From NCBI GenBank assembly GCA_964524705.1, contig CAZGDB010000040.1, forward strand, positions 1 through 8,152: a stretch of 8,152 nt of DNA, read 5' to 3'. A program made the translations under genes and the position numbers. Below, in pieces: positions 1-5,819 of this stretch. The notes beneath the pieces were generated by a model. It was not told where the DNA came from, searched no databases, and saw nothing but the letters and a program-made list of their open reading frames with translations. Position 1 is the first letter of the stretch. Every line of letters starts with the position of its first letter. Source of the DNA: CAZGDB01 sp964524705. Lineage in GTDB: Bacteria; Pseudomonadota; Gammaproteobacteria; Berkiellales; Berkiellaceae.

Positions 1-1
1 A

Positions 2-469
2 GGTCATGGCACGACGGTCAAACTCTATTTACCACGCGCCACGATAACACAAGACCCCGTCACTGAAACGACACTGTTTTCCCCTGACGTAACAAACACT
101 ACTTTGCTCGTGGTAGAAGATGAAGCGGCCCTACGAGAAATTACGGTAACTTATTTAAAGCAAGCTGGCTTTACCATCTTAGCAGCCAATAATGGCCCTG
201 AAGCGCTTAAACAATTACAAGCTCATCCTGAAATTACGCTGATCTTAACAGATCTTATCATGCCTGGTGGCATGACCGGACTAGATCTGGCTAAAGAAGC
301 ACGACGCCATACCCCCTCACTTAAAATAATCCTGATCTCTGGGTATGCGCCCGACACGCTAGATTTAAGCCAATACCCAGACCCTAAACCTGAAATTGTC
401 AGTAAACCGTATATCATAGAAGATTTAATCACAAAGATTAAACGCTTACTGAGTTCTCCGGCTACGTAG
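2..469 (+). CDS. Hybrid sensor histidine kinase, C-terminal part (end of HATPase domain plus receiver domain); 5' end outside window
   Basis: The reading frame is open from base 2 to the TAG at 467-469 (155 residues visible), so the gene begins left of the window. The first residues, GHGTTVKLYLPRA, are the typical last strand of a histidine-kinase ATPase domain (G2 box GxGT followed by VxLYLP). A linker of about 20 residues leads to a complete receiver domain starting at LLVVEDE. In it I see the acidic pair (ED), the phosphoacceptor Asp in LTDLIMP (about residue 84 of the visible part), the Ser of LISGYA and the Lys of VSKPY, so it should be phosphorylatable. Kinases of this layout pass phosphate from their His to their own receiver. 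No Hpt or DNA-binding domain follows, so output goes through another protein. A TTG at 104 could be taken as the start of a lone receiver, but the in-frame kinase sequence before it argues against this. The 3' end overlaps the convergent kinase gene by 8 bases. Confidence 0.85.
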   Translation, partial: GHGTTVKLYLPRATITQDPVTETTLFSPDVTNTTLLVVEDEAALREITVTYLKQAGFTILAANNGPEALKQLQAHPEITLILTDLIMPGGMTGLDLAKEARRHTPSLKIILISGYAPDTLDLSQYPDPKPEIVSKPYIIEDLITKIKRLLSSPAT

Positions 470-1931
470 GAAGTCCACCTTGTGGAATTTTAACTATAAA
501 CTTAGGATGCGGGCTGTTTTCATCATAAAGAAAGACCCCATTATGGGCTTTAGTAACAATTTCATTACAAATACTCAATCCTAACCCCGTTCCCTTACCC
601 TCTCCTTTGGTTGTAAAAAAAGGCTGTAGCATTTTTTGTTGTATCGCAGCTGGAATAGGCGCACCACCGTTTTCCACCACAAATGTTACCATCCCCGGTG
701 CGCTATCCACAGAAAGGTGAATCCACCGTTCCTCCACCGACAAACCACTCACTGCATCCACTGCATTACTGAGGAGGTTGACTAAGACTTGGATCACCTT
801 ATCGGGAATACAAATAATCTCAGGCATATCTTCAGGGATTTTTTTGGTTAACGTAATATCATAACCCACTTTATTTTCAACTAAGACTTCAGTGGTCTCT
901 AAAATTTCATAGATATTTTTGACAACAAAATCCCCTGCTTTACCTTCTCTAGCATAGTTTCTTAAACTATTATGGATTTTTTTCATATGATCTAAAGCTG
1001 TCCGCATATACTCTACTATGCGCGCAGCTTCTGGGGTTGCGGGTAACTGTTGTTGCGCTTGCCCTAACTCTAGTTCTAAGACCGATAAAGGGGATGCCAT
1101 ATCATGGGATAACCCAGCCGCCATCACCCCTAATGCGGCCATTTTATAAACCCCTTCAGCTTTTTTACGGAGTTCTACTTCTTTGGTAATCACCTCAGAA
1201 AATATAATAATTCCGCCAATCACCCCTTCAAAATCACGCCAAGGCCCAATCGTCCATCGAGACCAGATCTCCACCCCTTCAGAATGCACCACTAAATCTT
1301 TCTCACGCGTGGCAACCTCACCATTTAAACACCGTTGATGAATTTTTTTCATCGCATCAGTAGTCAAAGGAAAAGTCTCGTAATACTCTTTACCTATGAC
1401 ATCCCCTTCTAAACCATAATCTGCTGTCCATCGATCACTCACGTAGAGATATCTCAATTCTGTATCTAACATCGCAATAGCTGCTGGCGTATTTTTAATA
1501 AAATAGTTCAGGAAGTTTTCAGTGCTTGCTTCTTTTTTTTGCTCTAAAGCGACGAGTTCTGTGATGTCACGCGCTACCGCATAATAATACCGATCCACCA
1601 CCGTAGAGCTCCATAAGAGCCACTTATAGCTACCATCCTTACAACGGTAACGGTTTCTAAAAGAAACTAATTTTTCACCTTCCAGTAAATGCTGCACAAC
1701 ACGCAAAGTATTTTTTTTATCTTCAGGATGCACAAAAGAAATAAATGGTTCCGTCGTTAACTCTTCTAACGTCCATCCCAATGTTTTTTCCCAGGCTGGA
1801 TTAAGTAATTTGTAATATCCATCTACACCTGCAATCGCGAGCATCTCTAGATTAATATTAAAGAAGGTCTCTAAGTTATAACCTATTTCCTTCGTCTTCC
1901 CTGTCGTTTCATTGTCGGTTAACTGAGTCAT
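462..1931 (-). CDS. Cytoplasmic PAS-PAS sensor histidine kinase
   Basis: This 489-residue protein should autophosphorylate on a His and pass the phosphate to a response regulator. Domains: PAS 1 at about 20-125 (with the PAC-type end YYAVARDITE), PAS 2 at about 138-250, HisKA at about 264-330 with the H-box SHDMASPL (His276), and HATPase at about 372-485. The ATPase part has the N-box VLVNLLSNAVDA (Asn385, Asn389), the F-box QPFFTTK and the G2 box GKGTGLGLSI. The usual G1 box DNGxGI is replaced by ENGGAPI (420-426), resembling the NSGPPIP variant seen in some kinases. I see no membrane segment or signal peptide, so it probably senses a cytoplasmic cue through the PAS domains. The ATG at 1931 is preceded by an AGGA about 10 bases upstream. 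No response regulator is adjacent in the same direction. The nearest receiver is in the convergent hybrid kinase, whose 3' end it overlaps. Confidence 0.9.
   Translation of the reverse strand: MTQLTDNETTGKTKEIGYNLETFFNINLEMLAIAGVDGYYKLLNPAWEKTLGWTLEELTTEPFISFVHPEDKKNTLRVVQHLLEGEKLVSFRNRYRCKDGSYKWLLWSSTVVDRYYYAVARDITELVALEQKKEASTENFLNYFIKNTPAAIAMLDTELRYLYVSDRWTADYGLEGDVIGKEYYETFPLTTDAMKKIHQRCLNGEVATREKDLVVHSEGVEIWSRWTIGPWRDFEGVIGGIIIFSEVITKEVELRKKAEGVYKMAALGVMAAGLSHDMASPLSVLELELGQAQQQLPATPEAARIVEYMRTALDHMKKIHNSLRNYAREGKAGDFVVKNIYEILETTEVLVENKVGYDITLTKKIPEDMPEIICIPDKVIQVLVNLLSNAVDAVSGLSVEERWIHLSVDSAPGMVTFVVENGGAPIPAAIQQKMLQPFFTTKGEGKGTGLGLSICNEIVTKAHNGVFLYDENSPHPKFIVKIPQGGLPT
474..491 (+). terminator. 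Weak terminator-like hairpin after the hybrid kinase gene
   Basis: TCCAC (474-478) and GTGGA (482-486) form a 5-bp stem with a 3-base loop CTT, followed by ATTTT. It lies 5 bases after the hybrid kinase stop codon, where a plus-strand terminator is expected. The stem is short and the T-run is only four bases. It also falls inside the last codons of the minus-strand kinase, so its sequence is constrained by coding. It is a candidate only. Confidence 0.25.
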
Positions 1932-1961
1932 AACAATACCGTCCTGGTTTATGCTCGTTTT

Positions 1962-1990
1962 AGCCTACACCAGTCTATGAATGTTGTGAA
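1962..1990 (-). promoter_or_regulatory. Candidate sigma70-type promoter for the PAS histidine kinase
   Basis: On the minus strand TTCACA (1990-1985) is followed after 17 bases by TAGGCT (1967-1962). The -35 matches consensus at 5 of 6 positions and the spacing is ideal, but the -10 matches only 3 of 6. Transcription would start near 1955, leaving a leader of about 24 bases that holds the ribosome binding site. The 88-base gap after ispF is long enough for a separate promoter. Confidence 0.3.
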
Positions 1991-2019
1991 GCAACCCGAC
2001 TCAACCCGCTAGCAGCGCT

Positions 2020-2508
2020 TTAGACTTTTTGTAACAACGCAACACAATGCACTGCAATGCCTTCACTACGCCCAATAGCCCCTAACTTTTCAGTAGTCGT
2101 GGCTTTAATGTTAATACAATCTAAAGCTATTTTTAAAACATCTGCTAACTTTTGTTGCATTGCTGTTTTTGCAGGCGAGATTTTAGGGGTTTCCGCTAAG
2201 ATAGTCAGATCGACATTCACAATCCTATAACCACGTTTCTCTAAGAGCTCCAACACACGAACTAAAAGCGTCACACTGGAAATTCCCCTTAAGGTAGGAT
2301 CTGTATTCGGAAAATGCTCTCCTATATCCCCAGCCCCCACGGCCCCTAACAACGCATCCATCAAAGCATGTAAGGCCACATCCCCATCAGAATGTGCTTC
2401 AATAGGATAAGTACAAGGTAGTGCCACCCCACATAACATGACCTGATGGGTACCCTGTTGTGTTCTATCAAAGCAATGAATATCAAAACCATGTCCAATT
2501 CTATACAT
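2020..2508 (-). CDS. ispF: 2-C-methyl-D-erythritol 2,4-cyclodiphosphate synthase (MEP pathway)
   Basis: IspF converts CDP-methylerythritol 2-phosphate to the cyclic diphosphate MEcPP, releasing CMP, in the non-mevalonate route to IPP and DMAPP. The family works as a cytoplasmic homotrimer. The 162-residue length is normal (E. coli, about 159). The N-terminus MYRIGHGFDIH carries the metal ligands Asp9 and His11. The block HSDGDVALHALMDALLGA (39-56) holds His39 and the third ligand His47. DIGEHFPNTDP (61-71) and the nucleotide-binding ATTTEKLG (136-143) are also intact. The ATG at 2508 has AAGGA 7 bases upstream, and this site overlaps the stop codon of the TPR-protein gene, so the two are probably co-transcribed and translationally coupled. 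The usual partner ispD is not adjacent. ispE lies about 0.8 kb away on the other strand. Confidence 0.97.
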   Translation of the reverse strand: MYRIGHGFDIHCFDRTQQGTHQVMLCGVALPCTYPIEAHSDGDVALHALMDALLGAVGAGDIGEHFPNTDPTLRGISSVTLLVRVLELLEKRGYRIVNVDLTILAETPKISPAKTAMQQKLADVLKIALDCINIKATTTEKLGAIGRSEGIAVHCVALLQKV

Positions 2509-2518
2509 GAAAGGTTCC

Positions 2519-3223
2519 TTAAAATGTTGCTGAGTGTGTACGTTTTATCTGATTTAAAACAGTCTTAGCAGATGTGTTATCTGCACTACCGCTTCTAAAA
2601 ATAGTCGGTTCTGGCATATTTTTAAAACAATCATGCAAGCGAATCAGTACCGCACTACTATCTTTTGCATCAAGCGGCATCAGTTGCAACGCTTTTGTAT
2701 AATCAGCGGCTGCATTTTGATAATTTTGCTCCATATCTTGCGCAAAAGCCCCTGCATTAATGTACACACGTATTTTAGTAGGCGTGGTAATCAAGTGTGC
2801 AGGCGCTTTGGCAATTAATAATTTTGCGGTTTTTATATATTCACCCGCCAGGTCTTTTTGACCCAAATTTCTACATGCTGCCGAAAGCAACGCTAAACTA
2901 CGGGCCTGCAGATCTACGGCAGTCACATTCAATTTTATTTTTTCCAAAGCGATCTGGATCATTTCTACTGCCGCCTTATACTGTTTTAAAGATAAATAAG
3001 CGTTCGCCAAAAAACAGCGTAATTTTGCCTCATCTTCAGGCGTGGCAGCTTTCTCTAAAACAGGCACCCCTAAGTCCACCAACTGCTGCCACTGCCCTTG
3101 GGCCTCTAAAGTTGCAGCTTGCGCAAAAAACGCATAAATGGTACTAGGAATATGCACTGGTTCAGTCATAGGTGTCTGTTCCTGGCGACCAAAGAAATTT
3201 CCGAACCCCAAACGTGTGAACAT
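2519..3223 (-). CDS. TPR-like helical repeat protein of unknown function
   Basis: This 234-residue protein is not one I recognise by name. From about residue 28 to 210 it is a run of paired amphipathic helices with TPR-like spacing and small or aromatic residues at the packing positions, for example around FLANAYLSLKQYKAAVEMI (68-86), LALLSAACRNLGQKDLAGEYI and AADYTKALQLMP. I estimate three to four repeats. TPR domains bind other proteins, so a scaffold or adaptor role is likely. There is no signal peptide, and the last 25 residues look unstructured. The ATG at 3223 has GGGAG about 6 bases upstream. A second in-frame ATG at 3169 (MTEPVH) is possible but less well placed. The stop overlaps the ribosome binding site of ispF, so the two form an operon, though nothing ties the protein to isoprenoid synthesis. 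Confidence 0.75.
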   Translation of the reverse strand: MFTRLGFGNFFGRQEQTPMTEPVHIPSTIYAFFAQAATLEAQGQWQQLVDLGVPVLEKAATPEDEAKLRCFLANAYLSLKQYKAAVEMIQIALEKIKLNVTAVDLQARSLALLSAACRNLGQKDLAGEYIKTAKLLIAKAPAHLITTPTKIRVYINAGAFAQDMEQNYQNAAADYTKALQLMPLDAKDSSAVLIRLHDCFKNMPEPTIFRSGSADNTSAKTVLNQIKRTHSATF

Positions 3224-3265
3224 ACTTACTCCCGCCTCATAACAATGCCGGTCATTGTACCCATG

Positions 3266-3294
3266 TTGACAAAAAAAGCTTCCCCTTTTAGGCT
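3266..3294 (+). promoter_or_regulatory. Candidate sigma70-type promoter for ispE-tRNA-prs
   Basis: A perfect -35 box TTGACA (3266-3271) is followed after exactly 17 bases by TAGGCT (3289-3294), a weak -10 (3 of 6). Transcription would begin around 3301, about 26 bases before the ispE ATG. On the opposite strand TACAAT (3259-3254) could be a -10 for the TPR-ispF operon, but no convincing -35 is seen at the right distance. Confidence 0.4.
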
Positions 3295-3310
3295 TGGTGC
3301 ATGACTTTTT

Positions 3311-3327
3311 AGGATTTCACCTCCTTA
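3311..3327 (+). promoter_or_regulatory. ispE translation initiation region with an anti-Shine-Dalgarno-like sequence
   Basis: TCACCTCCTTA (3317-3327) is identical to the 3' end of bacterial 16S rRNA and directly abuts the ispE ATG at 3327. The only Shine-Dalgarno-like motif is AGGA (3311-3314), 12 bases from the ATG, which is longer than usual. AGGA can pair with TCCT (3322-3325) over a 7-base loop, so the messenger could mask its own binding site. The identity and position are seen directly. Any regulatory effect is inference, and on the minus strand the same bases simply read as a strong Shine-Dalgarno with no substantial gene after it. Confidence 0.35.
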
Positions 3328-4154
3328 TGCACCTACGCTCCCCGGGCAAAATTAATCTTTTTTTAAATATCATTGGGCAAAGAGAAGATGGCTATCACCT
3401 TTTAGAAACTGCTTTTCAATATATAGACCTCTGCGACACCCTCATTTTTAGTTCACACACTGACATTACTTCTAGTTTTAGTCCTGAACTTTCTATCCCT
3501 GCACAGGATAACTTAATTATAAAAGCAGCACAGCGCTTACAAGCCCATACCAACACCACCCAAGGGGTCCATATTCATTGTGAAAAACAATTACCGCTAG
3601 GAGGCGGATTGGGTGGTGGAAGCTCCAATGCTGCCACCACGCTTTTAGGGTTAAATAAGTTTTGGAACTTAGGGTTAGAATTAGACACGCTACTCTCTCT
3701 CGGCTTGCAATTAGGAGCCGATGTTCCTTTCTTTTTATTAGGGCATGCTGCCTTTGGACAAGGCATTGGTGAAAAACTCACTCCTAGTAACTTTCCAGAA
3801 CGTATTGCATTACTTATCGCTCCCCCAGTGCATTGTTCCACTATAGAGTTATATAAGCACGCTAACTTGACCCGTAATACCCCCCCTTTAACTACGCTTG
3901 CATTACCTAAAGCCCCACAAAACGACTTTTTAAAGTTATTAATCGAACTCTATCCAGAGCTCGAAAAAAGCTATCTGTGGCTACAAAATCACACCCCTGC
4001 TTTTTTAAGTGGGTCAGGGGCTTGCATTTTTGGTTTTTTTGAGACATATTCTGCCGCACAACACGTGCAAGCATGTTGTCCTTGGAAGTCATGGGTCGTG
4101 AAAACACAAAACACGTCCCCTCTTCTAGAGACGCTGATTATGCGGTATAGTTGA
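3327..4154 (+). CDS. ispE: 4-(cytidine 5'-diphospho)-2-C-methyl-D-erythritol kinase (MEP pathway)
   Basis: IspE phosphorylates CDP-methylerythritol with ATP to give the substrate of IspF. It is a GHMP-superfamily kinase. From the ATG at 3327 the protein has 275 residues (E. coli 283) and begins MHLRSPGKINLFL, aligning with the E. coli N-terminus including the conserved Lys (Lys8) and Asn10. The ATP-binding glycine motif PLGGGLGGGSSNA is at about 90-102, the catalytic Asp in GADVPFF is near 132, and the C-terminal GHMP motif LSGSGACIFG is at about 227-236. An in-frame TTG at 3294 would add 11 residues that the family lacks, so I prefer 3327. The stop lies 8 bases before tRNA-Gln, and prs follows, so the three are probably one transcript. 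Confidence 0.96.
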   Translation: MHLRSPGKINLFLNIIGQREDGYHLLETAFQYIDLCDTLIFSSHTDITSSFSPELSIPAQDNLIIKAAQRLQAHTNTTQGVHIHCEKQLPLGGGLGGGSSNAATTLLGLNKFWNLGLELDTLLSLGLQLGADVPFFLLGHAAFGQGIGEKLTPSNFPERIALLIAPPVHCSTIELYKHANLTRNTPPLTTLALPKAPQNDFLKLLIELYPELEKSYLWLQNHTPAFLSGSGACIFGFFETYSAAQHVQACCPWKSWVVKTQNTSPLLETLIMRYS

Positions 4155-4162
4155 CCTGTTTT

Positions 4163-4237
4163 TGGGGTGTAGCCAAGTGGTAAGGCACCGGGTTTTGATC
4201 CCGGCATTCCTAGGTTCGAACCCTAGCACCCCAGCCA
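4163..4237 (+). tRNA. tRNA-Gln (anticodon TTG), CCA encoded
   Basis: The 75-base gene folds as a standard cloverleaf. The acceptor strands TGGGGTG (4163-4169) and CACCCCA (4227-4233) pair completely, with discriminator G4234 and encoded CCA at 4235-4237. The anticodon arm is CCGGG / loop TTTTGAT / CCCGG, placing anticodon TTG at 4195-4197 (reads CAA). The T-arm CCTAG-GTTCGAA-CCCTAG-type stem-loop is intact. The sequence is very close to E. coli tRNA-Gln, including the unusual U1-A72 end pair typical of tRNA-Gln. It lies 8 bases after ispE and 21 before prs, so it must be cut out of a messenger, which would leave prs mRNA with a new 5' end. Confidence 0.98.
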
Positions 4238-4258
4238 TCTTTCTACAGGAATAATAAC

Positions 4259-5203
4259 ATGTCTGACTGTATGATTTTCTCTGGCAATGCTAACCCCTCT
4301 ATGGCGCTCGGCATTTGCAGAACTTTGGATCTCACTTTAGGAAAAATGACACTCTCTCGTTTTAGCGATGGAGAAATGTTTGTTGAGATCTTAGAAAACG
4401 TACGCGGACAAGATGTTTTTGTATTACAGCCGACCTGTCATCCTACTAACGATCATATTATGGAGCTTTTGCTCATCGTAGATGCCTTACGTCGCGCCTC
4501 TGCCGGTCGTATTACAGCGGTGGTACCTTATTTTGGGTATGCACGCCAAGACCGTCGTCCAAATTCAGCGCGTGTGCCTATTTCTGCCAAAGTTGTTGCA
4601 GATTTATTCACGACAGCAGGTGTAGACCGTGTAGTGACTGTTGATTTACATGCAGACCAAATTCAAGGCTTTTTCTCTATCCCTGTAGACAATCTTTATG
4701 CCTCTCCGTTATATATTGAAGATATACAAGCTCAGCCTTTTGAAGAGCCAGTGATTGTATCCCCTGATGTCGGGGGTGTATTACGCGCCCGTGCTTATGC
4801 AAAGCGTTTAGGGTGTGAGTTGGCGATCATCGATAAACGACGTCCTAAACCGAATCAAAGTGTTGCAATGCAGATTATTGGTGAAGTACAAGGACGCGCC
4901 TGTATTATTATTGATGACATGATTGATACCGCAGGCACCCTTTGTGCTGCCTCTAATGCTTTAAAGGCGCAAGGTGCTAAAACGGTGATGGCTTATGCTA
5001 CCCATGCGATTTTATCAGGGCAAGCGGTAGAGACTATTGAAAATTCCACCTTAGACACCTTGGTAGTCTCCGACACTATTCCTTTAAGTGCTGCAGCTCA
5101 AAAATGCAAAAAAATTCGCGTCATCTCTTTGGTGGGATTATTATCTGAAGCTATTCGTCGTGTAAGTGAAGAAGAATCTATTAGTTCCATGTTTCAACGC
5201 TAA
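4259..5203 (+). CDS. prs: Ribose-phosphate pyrophosphokinase (PRPP synthetase)
   Basis: Prs transfers pyrophosphate from ATP to ribose 5-phosphate, making PRPP for purine, pyrimidine, NAD, His and Trp synthesis. It is a cytoplasmic oligomer. The 314 residues match class I enzymes (E. coli 315). Landmarks: RFSDGEMFVEILENVRG (34-50), the ATP-binding YFGYARQDRR (91-100), the active-site His131 in TVDLHADQIQGFF, SPDVGG (168-173), the flexible-loop Lys193 in DKRRPKPN, and the ribose-phosphate loop DDMIDTAGT (219-227). The ATG has AGGA 8 bases upstream, just after the tRNA. The order ispE, tRNA-Gln, prs is conserved in many gammaproteobacteria. The stop codon overlaps the next start as TAATG. Confidence 0.98.
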   Translation: MSDCMIFSGNANPSMALGICRTLDLTLGKMTLSRFSDGEMFVEILENVRGQDVFVLQPTCHPTNDHIMELLLIVDALRRASAGRITAVVPYFGYARQDRRPNSARVPISAKVVADLFTTAGVDRVVTVDLHADQIQGFFSIPVDNLYASPLYIEDIQAQPFEEPVIVSPDVGGVLRARAYAKRLGCELAIIDKRRPKPNQSVAMQIIGEVQGRACIIIDDMIDTAGTLCAASNALKAQGAKTVMAYATHAILSGQAVETIENSTLDTLVVSDTIPLSAAAQKCKKIRVISLVGLLSEAIRRVSEEESISSMFQR

Positions 5204-5757
5204 TGCGTCGTTATCGACACTGGCAACGTTGGTTACAATTATTATTTTTTTTAATCAGTGCCGCCAGTGCTGGTCTACTTGGACAGGAAGGCTTGCCTTC
5301 AGAGGATGGGCCGAATTACCAGCTTGCCTTACTTTCTCTTATCCCTATAGCGTTTGCAGGTTTTGTGAATGTTGCAGCCCCTAACCGTTTTTGTTGTGCA
5401 ATTGCGCATATTGAAGATGCGCGACGCTGGAACCGATACTTTTTAGGTCAAACGTGCTGTTTTTTGATTAACACAGCGGCAATAGGAGCTTTAGGGTATT
5501 TACAATTTAAAGAATGGGCTTGGTTGCTTGGAATTCCAGGATGTCTATCTACACTGACCTTTGTGGGGCTCACCTTTAAAGACCGCTGGGGTAACCCAGA
5601 ACAGGCACCAAGCATCCTCATTACCTTCCATGAGGCTCCTTCTCCTTCTACAGTGCTGACAGCCTTACAAGCGCCTTTATTGCTAAGTTACACTTCCGCT
5701 GATGCCCCTACCCCACAAGCTTTCACACAAATAGATGCACCCTCACTTAAAAAATAA
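5203..5757 (+). CDS. Four-helix membrane protein of unknown function
   Basis: I do not recognise this 184-residue protein. Four hydrophobic stretches at about 10-26, 41-59, 80-100 and 105-125 look like membrane helices. The N-terminus is strongly basic (MRRYRHWQRW), so by the positive-inside rule it should face the cytoplasm. A charged loop between helices 2 and 3 contains EDARRWNR. The tail after 125 is soluble, rich in Pro, Ala and Ser. Several Cys residues lie at the membrane edges (64, 65, 85, 86). Its ATG overlaps the prs stop by one base (TAATG) and has no clear Shine-Dalgarno, which suggests translation by re-initiation after prs. The overlap and clean stop support it as a real gene, but the coupling does not prove a link to PRPP synthesis. 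Confidence 0.7.
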   Translation: MRRYRHWQRWLQLLFFLISAASAGLLGQEGLPSEDGPNYQLALLSLIPIAFAGFVNVAAPNRFCCAIAHIEDARRWNRYFLGQTCCFLINTAAIGALGYLQFKEWAWLLGIPGCLSTLTFVGLTFKDRWGNPEQAPSILITFHEAPSPSTVLTALQAPLLLSYTSADAPTPQAFTQIDAPSLKK

Positions 5758-5768
5758 CCAAGAGTGCC

Positions 5769-5809
5769 CATTCATAGCCTAACCTTAGACTAAAGGTTCA
5801 GTATGAATG
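5769..5809 (+). promoter_or_regulatory. Long imperfect hairpin or palindrome just before the kinase-like gene
   Basis: CATTCATA (5769-5776) and TATGAATG (5802-5809) are perfect inverted repeats. Inside them AACCTT (5781-5786) and AAGGTT (5793-5798) form a second arm with loop AGACTA. Small bulges join the two arms. The base of the stem touches GAGGA (5809-5813), the ribosome binding site 6 bases before the ATG at 5820. No T-run follows, so a simple terminator is unlikely. It could be an RNA structure controlling translation or stability, or a palindromic protein-binding site. This 62-base gap contains no convincing promoter. Confidence 0.5.
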
Positions 5810-5819
5810 AGGAAATACC

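Noticed and set aside
104..469. Stand-alone single-domain response regulator starting at TTG 104
   Set aside because: The frame is open to the window edge and the residues before it are the end of a histidine-kinase ATPase domain, so it is the C-terminal part of a hybrid kinase.
2633..3304. Plus-strand ORFs across the TPR-protein gene
   Set aside because: They lie opposite a better-supported minus-strand gene with a good ribosome binding site and operon spacing, and they show no domain signal.
3294..3326. Upstream TTG start for ispE
   Set aside because: It would add 11 residues not seen in the family. The ATG at 3327 matches the known N-terminus.
3300..3327. Leader peptide (MHQA) on the minus strand after a perfect Shine-Dalgarno
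   Set aside because: The ATG is about 17 bases from the GGAGG, too far for normal initiation, and the ORF has only four codons.
3575..3841. Antisense ORF inside ispE
   Set aside because: It is a shadow of the strongly supported ispE frame, with a Pro/Asn/Cys-rich composition that mirrors the glycine motif.
4163..4237. tRNA-Gln as an integration site for a mobile element
   Set aside because: No integrase and no second copy of the tRNA 3' end were seen in the window, and prs follows the tRNA directly as in uninterrupted loci.
5166..5384. ORF spanning the prs end and the membrane-protein start
   Set aside because: It overlaps two better-supported frames and starts inside prs with no separate signal.
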